Origin: a virus
Reading direction: 5' to 3' (one strand)
Length of the DNA stretch: 23,378 nt
Virus record (IMG/VR): IMGVR_UViG_3300009285_003486
Location: 1-23,378 of that record
Shown: in pieces, positions 6,216 to 11,315 of the stretch
How the letters are laid out: every line of letters starts with the position of its first letter
Numbering within the stretch: position 1 is the stretch's first letter
Made by a program: the position numbers and the translations under genes
The notes under the pieces: model-generated
The model's database searches: none
What the model was told of the DNA's origin: nothing
Seen by the model: only the letters and a program-made list of their open reading frames with translations

Positions 6216-6544
6216 AAGCCCACTCGGCACAAGCGGTAGGTCTTGTCATCGCCCCCAATTATAATCAGTTCCTACTCTATTTGCGCTGGACCAACCAGAC
6301 CATCTCCCAGGCCCGCTATGTCGGATCTCTAGACCAACTCTACGGTTGGCCCGACCAGAAACCCCTGTTCATCGTCAATGCTGATTTAATAAACCTCTCC
6401 TTTCGCCACGCCCTGGTTGAATCAGGGATCCTCCAGCGTTTCGCCCTCCGCTATGTGAATTTAGATAATTTTGGCAGAAAGAAAAACACCCACGTCTGGC
6501 TTGACGAACCCTGCGCCGAGGGTACGGGGGAGGAGACATCGTGA
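6212..6544 (+). CDS. Small hypothetical protein sharing a C-terminal motif with the gene at 6936
   Basis: 110 residues from ATG 6212 with a 4 bp ATGA overlap and GAGGAGA upstream. The start region (GAGGAGACGCCATGAAAGCCCAC) closely copies that of the preceding gene. The body is beta-rich (GLVIAPNYNQFLLYLRW) and ends KNTHVWLDEPCAEGTGEETS. The THVWLDEP segment recurs as TRVWLDEP at the end of the 75-residue protein at 6936, suggesting duplication of a small gene cassette. No known family is recognised. Confidence 0.6.
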   Translation: MKAHSAQAVGLVIAPNYNQFLLYLRWTNQTISQARYVGSLDQLYGWPDQKPLFIVNADLINLSFRHALVESGILQRFALRYVNLDNFGRKKNTHVWLDEPCAEGTGEETS

Positions 6545-6939
6545 AGAAACGCTGGAAGATCGTCTGGTTCTGGTGGGTGGTGTTATTGTCTTTTCTGACT
6601 CGTGGGGGCAAGGATTGGGAGATCGTCGAGGGGGTGCCGGAGGACGCGAGACTCGTGGATTGGGGCCCCCATACTGACTGGGAAGAACTGGTCGGCTTAG
6701 TGATCGAGTCCGCGTCTTTCCCCGAAGTGGAAATTACGAGTGAACTCTGGGACGTGGTCCGGGACGAGGTTCCCGTCTTGCTTTTGAAAAGCCGGATTAT
6801 CCCCCAGCCCCTTTCCGACGTTCTCCCCGATGACGCGCGCGTGGAACGCGCGCTGACCGCGATCGAGGAGGCGGTGCAAATCCTGCGGGATCTCCGGGAA
6901 GAACCCCGCGCCGAGGGCGCGGGAGAGGAGGCCAGATGA
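6541..6939 (+). CDS. Hypothetical protein with an N-terminal hydrophobic segment
   Basis: 132 residues from GTG 6541 (GTGA overlap; GGGGGAGGAGA upstream). Residues 4-20 (RWKIVWFWWVVLLSFL) form one hydrophobic, Trp-rich segment after a basic start, likely a single membrane anchor or an uncleaved signal. The rest is acidic and soluble, with a predicted helix near the end (VERALTAIEEAVQILRDLRE). This is the only apparent membrane protein in the operon. A role at the cell envelope, such as exclusion of other phages, is possible but unsupported. Confidence 0.55.
   Translation: MKKRWKIVWFWWVVLLSFLTRGGKDWEIVEGVPEDARLVDWGPHTDWEELVGLVIESASFPEVEITSELWDVVRDEVPVLLLKSRIIPQPLSDVLPDDARVERALTAIEEAVQILRDLREEPRAEGAGEEAR
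6905..6923. repeat. Triloop hairpin just before a ribosome binding site
   Basis: CCCGCGCC and GGCGCGGG form a perfect 8 bp stem with a GAG loop, immediately followed by AGAGGAG, the ribosome binding site of the gene at 6936. Folding could affect how well that site is exposed. Similar but imperfect versions precede the start at 6212 (6181-6199) and 6541. Confidence 0.5.
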
Positions 6940-7163
6940 ACTACTTGACGATGGATGAACTCCAGCGGCTTCCCGAGGGGACCACGATTATGGTGGTCTG
7001 GTCGGGAGGAAATGGCCCTTACCGCTATACGCTGACCTTTACGCCCTTGGGGGCTTGCGCGCAAGCCCCCAATATTTGCTATCTCCTGGCGTTTGTGGGG
7101 AAAGCGCATTGCCATACACGGGTTTGGCTGGACGAACCCCGCGCAAGGGGTCTTGTCTTTTGA
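6936..7163 (+). CDS. Small hypothetical protein ending in TRVWLDEP
   Basis: 75 residues from ATG 6936 with a 4 bp overlap. It begins MNYLTMDELQRLPEGTTIMV and ends HTRVWLDEPRARGLVF, sharing the VWLDEP tail with the protein at 6212, of which it may be a diverged, shorter paralogue. Its codons 38-45 include a 26 bp perfect palindrome (7047-7072), encoding GACAQAPN. No family recognised; function unknown. Confidence 0.55.
   Translation: MNYLTMDELQRLPEGTTIMVVWSGGNGPYRYTLTFTPLGACAQAPNICYLLAFVGKAHCHTRVWLDEPRARGLVF
7047..7072. repeat. Perfect 26 bp palindrome
   Basis: TTGGGGGCTTGCG is followed directly by its exact reverse complement, with no mismatches. It can form a cruciform or, in RNA, a very stable hairpin. 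It lies inside a small coding region, where it fixes the amino acids encoded. Confidence 0.75.
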
Positions 7164-7174
7164 CGAGGAGTAAT

Positions 7175-7813
7175 ATGTGCAACGAAGAAGCAGTTTTGAT
7201 CGCGAAGGTCCAGGCCGGGGATCGGGAAGCGGGAGAGATCCTGGTTCGTATCCATACGGGATACGTGAAGAAGGTGGTCACGCATTGGGTCGCTCCCTCG
7301 GATCGGGATTACGAGGATCTTTTGCAAGCTGGATACGAGGGGTTATGGCGGGCCATGCGCGAGTATGACCCGGCCAAGGCGACCACCTTTCTGACCTGGG
7401 CACGGCACAAGATCCGTGATCGCGTCGAAACGGAGTTTCGGCGCTGCAAGCGCGGCCAGGACACGATCCCGTTAAACGGGCGCGAATGGGACCTGGCCCC
7501 GACCCCGGAAGAAGTCATCCTGGCCGAGGCGCAGGCGGAACTAGAGGGGTTGGAATGGCCCTACCCCCGCCGAGACGGGTTTGACGCCGCCTTCGGCGAG
7601 TATCTGCGGAGGCAGGAATTTACCGGGGCGCAATTGCGGGGTATCGCCGATTGTTGCGAGGTGACGGTGGAGGCCGTGGTCAAATGGTTTTCCGGGACGT
7701 CCCAGCCCATGTTTCTTGACGACGTGGCGATTATTGCCGAGAAGCTGGGGCTGTTGATGGACGAGTTAGTACGCCACTGGCGGCGGCGCAAGGGGACCGT
7801 CTCCCCCGCCTAA
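7175..7813 (+). CDS. Sigma-70 region 2 fused to a Cro/CI-type helix-turn-helix
   Basis: 212 residues, ATG 7175 with GAGGAG 4 bases upstream. Residues about 20-90 match sigma-70 region 2, the part that binds core RNA polymerase and melts the -10 element: DYEDLLQAGYEGLWRAMREYD, then TTFLTWARHKIRDRVETEFRR. A conventional region 4 is not apparent. Residues about 148-200 instead look like a Cro/CI (XRE) domain: LRGIADCCEVTVEAVVKWF, SGTSQP, then AIIAEKLGLLMDELV. It is the last gene of this operon and sits just before the terminase genes, which suits a late-gene transcription switch. The sigma assignment is good; the replacement of region 4 is my reading of the sequence pattern. Confidence 0.72.
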   Translation: MCNEEAVLIAKVQAGDREAGEILVRIHTGYVKKVVTHWVAPSDRDYEDLLQAGYEGLWRAMREYDPAKATTFLTWARHKIRDRVETEFRRCKRGQDTIPLNGREWDLAPTPEEVILAEAQAELEGLEWPYPRRDGFDAAFGEYLRRQEFTGAQLRGIADCCEVTVEAVVKWFSGTSQPMFLDDVAIIAEKLGLLMDELVRHWRRRKGTVSPA

Positions 7814-7829
7814 CCTGCGGTTAGGCGGG
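7805..7829 (+). terminator. Strong hairpin across the sigma-factor stop codon
   Basis: CCCGCCTAACC pairs perfectly over 11 bp with GGTTAGGCGGG around a TGC loop, and the TAA stop lies in the stem. It stands in one of the few intergenic gaps (51 bp) and separates the early-type operon from the packaging genes. No T-run follows, so it is not a textbook Rho-independent terminator; an RNA-stability element or attenuator is as likely. Confidence 0.4.
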
Positions 7830-7864
7830 AAACCTATATTCTTTAATGAGGAAGTTCAACGCAT

Positions 7865-8338
7865 ATGAAATCAACCTGCACGAGCAAAACGGGGGGGCGG
7901 CGCATCGGCGAAGCCGAGCGCGAAGCGAAGGCGGTCGAGTTGCGCCGGCAGGGTAAGAATTACGACCAGATTGCCGCCACGGTGGGGTTTGCCGACCGCA
8001 GTGGAGCGTTCCGCGCCGTGAAACGGGCGCTGGAACGCCTGCGCAAACAGACGACCGAGGAGGCGGTCGTGTTGCTGCGTCTGGAAAACGACCGTCTGGA
8101 CGTGTTGCAGGCGGCGATCTGGGAGCAGGCGGTGGAGCAAGGGGACCTGTTTGCGGTGGATCGCCTGCTGCGTCTGATGCAGCGGCGGGCGGCCCTCAAT
8201 GGCCTGGATCAGCCCACCAAAACCCAGGTCACCGGCGCGAACGGCGATCCCCTGACGGTGGCGCTGACGGCCCCCGACTTACTGGAAGAATTGCGAGGCT
8301 TGAAAGAGCTCTATGGACAACTTACCGGAGAAAAATGA
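7865..8338 (+). CDS. terS: Terminase small subunit-like DNA-binding protein
   Basis: 157 residues, ATG 7865 with GAGGAAG 10 bases upstream. An N-terminal helix-turn-helix (AVELRRQGKNYDQIAATVGF, then SGAFRAVKRALERL) precedes a helical segment (LENDRLDVLQAAIWEQAVEQ) and RLLRLMQRRAALNGLDQPTK. That order matches small terminases that recognise viral DNA and recruit the large subunit, and it directly precedes the large terminase gene with a 26 bp overlap. The annotation rests on architecture and position. A TATATT box at 7835-7840 in the upstream gap might belong to a late promoter, but no -35 partner is clear. Confidence 0.75.
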   Translation: MKSTCTSKTGGRRIGEAEREAKAVELRRQGKNYDQIAATVGFADRSGAFRAVKRALERLRKQTTEEAVVLLRLENDRLDVLQAAIWEQAVEQGDLFAVDRLLRLMQRRAALNGLDQPTKTQVTGANGDPLTVALTAPDLLEELRGLKELYGQLTGEK

Positions 8339-8978
8339 GGCCATTGTCCTGGCCCGGGGCATTTATGCGGCGGGCTGGGCGGGCGCGTGGGCCTTTCTCA
8401 CCCGACAAGTTTTCACCCGTGACGAGGCGGACCCGCAAGCACCGATCAAGCCCTTTCCCGACAAGGAATATTTGAGACTGCTCACCCAGCGCTGGGTAGA
8501 AGAGAAGCTATTAGCGGTGCCCAAGTCAAGGCGGATGTTGGTTAGCTGGGCCTTGACCGCGTTGCACCTCTGGGACGCGCTGCTCCACGAGTACCGCGCT
8601 ATTTACATCGGTGCGCGGAAGCTGGAAGGCAGCGAAGAACTGGTCGGGCGGTGCAAGTTTATCCATGAGCACCTCCGTATGCCGGGGTTATTCCCAGTGG
8701 TCAAGACGCGCGCGGCCCGGGCGTCTAAACACCCCGAAGCCGTCAACGCGCTGCACGTCCCGGAAACCGGCAGTAGTATTCAGGCCGTCGCCGAAGGCGC
8801 GGATCAAATGCGCCAGTATGCCGCCTCGCGGTATCTGGGGGACGAGTTCGCCTTCTGGGGGAAGGCGCGGGCCACCTGGACCGCGCTCAAGCCGGCTGTC
8901 GAGGGTGGGGGACAGATCTGTATCGTCTCTTCGCCCTCGCCGGGGTTTATGGAGGCGATTGTCCATGACCAGTTGTGA
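8313..8978 (+). CDS. terL: Terminase large subunit, ATPase half
   Basis: 221 residues. It contains the packaging-motor ATPase: Walker A variant VPKSRRMLVSW (about 69-79), Walker B with catalytic Glu in RYLGDEFAFW (Asp177, Glu178) and coupling motif III ICIVSSPSP (202-210). The ATPase hydrolyses ATP to drive DNA into the prohead through the portal. The protein stops at FMEAIVHDQL, exactly where full-length large terminases continue into the nuclease domain. That domain is encoded 1.3 kb downstream, at 10305. Joining the two at the shared Asp-Gln would give a normal-size terminase of about 550 residues. The next small gene starts 14 bases before this stop. Confidence 0.85.
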   Translation: MDNLPEKNEAIVLARGIYAAGWAGAWAFLTRQVFTRDEADPQAPIKPFPDKEYLRLLTQRWVEEKLLAVPKSRRMLVSWALTALHLWDALLHEYRAIYIGARKLEGSEELVGRCKFIHEHLRMPGLFPVVKTRAARASKHPEAVNALHVPETGSSIQAVAEGADQMRQYAASRYLGDEFAFWGKARATWTALKPAVEGGGQICIVSSPSPGFMEAIVHDQL

Positions 8979-9222
8979 ACCGAGACGTCCGTTCCTGGAA
9001 GAGTTTCTACGGATACAATCCGATCCGACGAAGGGATATTTTGAATCGGCGCGAGAGATAGAAAGGCTTTGTCCGGCCCTGACGGCCGCGCCGCAGCGTT
9101 ACGCCACGCCGGAGCAGGAGGTGCAGGCGTGGTGGGATTGGTTTGACCTGTTTTTACTGTCGATAACACGAAATCCCGCGCCGAACGGCGCGGGAAAGGA
9201 AAGGGAGGAAGCGCATGGATGA
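8965..9222 (+). CDS. Small acidic hypothetical protein inside the terminase gap
   Basis: 85 residues from ATG 8965, overlapping the terminase ATPase stop by 14 bases. It starts MTSCEPRRPFLEEFLRIQSD and has a Trp/Phe-rich segment AWWDWFDLFLL. The C-terminal GKEREEAHG is encoded by the AAAGGGAGGA ribosome binding site of the next gene. A hairpin (9175-9194) precedes that site. No homing-endonuclease, HNH or maturase motif is visible. Function unknown. Confidence 0.5.
   Translation: MTSCEPRRPFLEEFLRIQSDPTKGYFESAREIERLCPALTAAPQRYATPEQEVQAWWDWFDLFLLSITRNPAPNGAGKEREEAHG
9175..9194. repeat. Hairpin before a ribosome binding site
   Basis: CCCGCGCCG and CGGCGCGGG pair over 9 bp with an AA between them (8 bp with a GAAC loop is more realistic). 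AAAGGAAAGGGAGG follows at once, so the arrangement repeats the one at 6905-6923. Confidence 0.5.
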
Positions 9223-9445
9223 GGTGGGTATCCTGTTAGGGGGAGACGGAAAGTCGATGAGGCGTATGTCCCCGGGGGAGGTGGAGGGGTTCCGTCAAGG
9301 GTTGGCCACCATCCCGGATGGTCATAGCCTTTTTTACGACCATGACCTGAGTTTTGAGAGAGGGGTGCAGTTGGTGATGGGGTGGAAGCAACCCGTGTGG
9401 TCCAGCGCGGAAAAAGAAAGGGAGGAAACAAAAGATGGCGATTGA
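9215..9445 (+). CDS. Small hypothetical protein inside the terminase gap
   Basis: 76 residues from ATG 9215, 8 bp overlap with the gene before, GGGAGGAAG upstream. It reads MDEVGILLGGDGKSMRRMSP and ends SAEKEREETKDGD, the tail again reflecting the next gene's AAAGAAAGGGAGGAAA. The middle (FYDHDLSFERGVQLVMGW) suggests a small mixed alpha/beta fold. No family recognised. Confidence 0.5.
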   Translation: MDEVGILLGGDGKSMRRMSPGEVEGFRQGLATIPDGHSLFYDHDLSFERGVQLVMGWKQPVWSSAEKEREETKDGD

Positions 9446-9851
9446 CGATGAGGAAAGAAAGGAGTTGGAAGCCTTGCGTTTGTTGGCGCAAGGCCGAATC
9501 GAGTCCCTGGCGCAACCGGGAATGATCGTGGTGTTTCAGGGGGAGGAGATGTTTTGGCAAGTCTCCCTGCATGAGTTTGGGAAATGGATGGATCGGCAGG
9601 GGGTTCGGGATGTCTGTCTGGTCGTTATCGGGTCGGGGATCGATGCGGTGAGTTGTTTTCATGAAGCCGAGATGGCTAATCTTGGTTGGGTGCGCATGGA
9701 GAGGGCGAGGGAGACCGTTCTTACCGTCATCGAACACTTCAAGCCCCTGGCCCACCGGATTGCCACGGCGATCGAGGAAAAGATCCGGAAACTGCGTTTT
9801 CCCGGGGAACCGGAAAAAGAAAGGAAGAAGAACGATGGGTGTAACGATTGA
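9435..9851 (+). CDS. Hypothetical protein, paralogue 1 of a tandem pair
   Basis: 138 residues from ATG 9435 with an 11 bp overlap. The C-terminal part, TVIEHFKPLAHRIATAIEEK then IRKLRFPGEPE, recurs in the next protein, with matching DNA at a constant offset of 490 bases. The N-terminal parts differ: this one has GMIVVFQGEEMFWQVSLHEF. The shared module looks like one amphipathic helix with a basic end, which could be a docking tail for a common partner. Function unknown; the position between terminase halves is the main clue. Confidence 0.55.
   Translation: MAIDDEERKELEALRLLAQGRIESLAQPGMIVVFQGEEMFWQVSLHEFGKWMDRQGVRDVCLVVIGSGIDAVSCFHEAEMANLGWVRMERARETVLTVIEHFKPLAHRIATAIEEKIRKLRFPGEPEKERKKNDGCND
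9721..9815 (+). repeat. Direct repeat copy A (with 10211-10305)
   Basis: About 95 bases that align without gaps to 10211-10305 (offset 490), including 28 identical bases starting at 9781. It encodes the shared C-terminal helix of the two paralogous genes. Confidence 0.75.
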
Positions 9852-10308
9852 CGAAGGGAAAATAGTGGTGTTGTTTTTCCAGGAGGATCCGGGCGAACCG
9901 CCCAACCGCAAAGAGAACCCGGAGGCGTGGGAAGCCTGGCATCAACAGGCTAGCGTTTGTCTCGAGCCGAAATGGCGGTTGCTCAATACCATGTGGAATT
10001 CGGGGTATTGCGGGTATCTCTGCGCCCTGACTCCCGTGGAGGCCAAGGAGTCCCTGGCGGCTCTGGGACTTGACGTGGAAAAATATGCGGCGATGGAGTT
10101 GGAGCCCGACATCCAGAAGAATTTCCAGCGAGACCACCGTGATCTTTTCCGGTCGCCAGGGGGGATCTATGAGCAGAGAGATGGTTGGAACAAAGCCATC
10201 GCCGCCGTCCTTGCCGTCATCGAACACTGGAAGCCCCTGGCTTTTCGCGTGGCGACGGCCATTGCTGACCAGATCCGGAAACTGCGTTTTCCCGGGGAGC
10301 CGGAGTGA
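9835..10308 (+). CDS. Hypothetical protein, paralogue 2 of a tandem pair
   Basis: 157 residues from ATG 9835, 17 bp overlap, AAGGAAGAAG upstream. The unique N-terminal part includes GKIVVLFFQEDPGEPPNRKE and EAWEAWHQQASVCLEPKW; the C-terminal part, AVIEHWKPLAFRVATAI then IRKLRFPGEPE, is shared with the previous gene. The two were probably made by duplication of the 3' segment or of a whole gene followed by divergence. The final codons overlap the GTG start of the terminase nuclease half by 4 bases, so translation of the two is coupled. Function unknown. Confidence 0.55.
   Translation: MGVTIDEGKIVVLFFQEDPGEPPNRKENPEAWEAWHQQASVCLEPKWRLLNTMWNSGYCGYLCALTPVEAKESLAALGLDVEKYAAMELEPDIQKNFQRDHRDLFRSPGGIYEQRDGWNKAIAAVLAVIEHWKPLAFRVATAIADQIRKLRFPGEPE
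10211..10305 (+). repeat. Direct repeat copy B (with 9721-9815)
   Basis: Second copy of the 95-base repeat. Its right edge falls on the GTG start codon of the terminase nuclease half, so the repeat boundary coincides with the resumption of terminase coding sequence. Confidence 0.7.
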
Positions 10309-11315
10309 GCGTTGCCCTCACAGACCAAACGGGCCTGCGCGAGTGGACTACGGACGCAGGTTTCCACGTACTGCAAATCCACTACACCGCCGACCCCGAC
10401 AAGCGGTCGGAGGAGTGGAAACGGCAGGCCCGGCAGGGATTAGACGACCTGGGTTGGGATCGCGAGTTTGAACTCAACTGGTCGTCAGTGGAGGGGTTGC
10501 CGGTGTTTCGCCACGCCTGGGAAAGCGAAGTCCACGTGGCGAAAACGCCGCTGGCCTATCTCCCGGAAATTCCCGTAGTACGGGGATGGGACTTCGGCTT
10601 GATGCCGGCCTGTGTGTTCTCTCAGTTTACCCCCGGGGGGAGGTGGAACGTCCTGGCCGAAGTCCAGGGTCTACACACGGGTATTCGCTCGTTATGTCGT
10701 CTGATCAAAGCCGAGTACCTGCCCCGGTTTCCCGGGGCGAAGTATGAGGACTACTGCGACCCCGCGGGGTTTAGCCAGTCGCAGACGGACGAGAAAACCT
10801 GCGCTGAGATCATGGCCGAGGAACTCGGCCAATGGCCCAATCGCGGCATTCAGACTTGGACCGAACGCTATGACGCGGTGAGCGAATGGCTGCGCGGCGA
10901 GACCGAGGACGGCACGCCGCTCTTCCAAATGAACTCCTGCTGCCATATCCTCAAACAAGGCTTTGAGGGCGCGTACCATTACCGGGAAATGGCCGAAGGC
11001 CGTTTCAAGGAAGAACCGGAAAAGAACCGCTTCTCGCATTTGCAAGACGCGCTGCAATACCCCGCGACCTGCAACCGGCTCGGCCAGGGGTTGGTGCTGC
11101 ACCCCACGCCCGAACAGCGCGGGAAAATAGACTGTCCGCATGAGTGGGTCGAGTCCGGTGCGGTGGCCGGAATGCGGGTCTGCTGGCGTTGCGGTCAGGC
11201 CGAGAAGAATGAGGCGGATCTGGAACTGGAAGCGTTGGCGCAACGCGCCGACCGTTTCGGGGAGATCGGCGAGGACGTGATTGACCACTTGCGAGAATTA
11301 GGAATCTATCGCTAA
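10305..11315 (+). CDS. terL: Terminase large subunit, nuclease half
   Basis: 336 residues from GTG 10305 (GTGA overlap, GGGGAG about 5 bases upstream). After a short lead (VSVALTDQTGLREW) it continues as the second half of a large terminase: HYTADPDKRSEEW, then the RNase H-fold nuclease with VVRGWDFGLMPACVF (Asp96), EDYCDPAG (Asp152) and FSHLQDALQY (Asp248), probable metal-binding acids. The nuclease cuts concatemeric DNA at the start and end of packaging. The C-terminus has a Cys/His cluster (CPHEW, then CWRCG) like a small zinc knuckle, not usual in terminases as far as I know. The two-polypeptide arrangement with the gene at 8313 is unusual; splicing has not been excluded. Confidence 0.82.
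   Translation: MSVALTDQTGLREWTTDAGFHVLQIHYTADPDKRSEEWKRQARQGLDDLGWDREFELNWSSVEGLPVFRHAWESEVHVAKTPLAYLPEIPVVRGWDFGLMPACVFSQFTPGGRWNVLAEVQGLHTGIRSLCRLIKAEYLPRFPGAKYEDYCDPAGFSQSQTDEKTCAEIMAEELGQWPNRGIQTWTERYDAVSEWLRGETEDGTPLFQMNSCCHILKQGFEGAYHYREMAEGRFKEEPEKNRFSHLQDALQYPATCNRLGQGLVLHPTPEQRGKIDCPHEWVESGAVAGMRVCWRCGQAEKNEADLELEALAQRADRFGEIGEDVIDHLRELGIYR
10813..10831. repeat. GAA-triloop hairpin inside the terminase nuclease gene
   Basis: TGGCCGAG and CTCGGCCA form a perfect 8 bp stem around GAA. GNA triloops closed by a G-C or C-G pair are known to be unusually stable in DNA. Confidence 0.5.

Noticed and set aside
9099-9911. Minus-strand open frame opposite the small genes in the terminase gap
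   Set aside because: It covers four plus-strand genes that show proper overlaps and ribosome binding sites; its own sequence is Pro/Ser/His-rich and unrecognisable.
8979-10304. Intein splitting the terminase
   Set aside because: The first half ends in a stop codon directly after Asp-Gln-Leu, and there is no Cys/Ser start or His-Asn end as inteins require.
8976-10328. Group I or group II intron between the terminase halves
   Set aside because: No T at the end of the first exon together with G at the end of the insert can be placed while keeping the frame, no GTGYG group II start is present, no homing or maturase motif is visible, and the insert is packed with coupled small genes.
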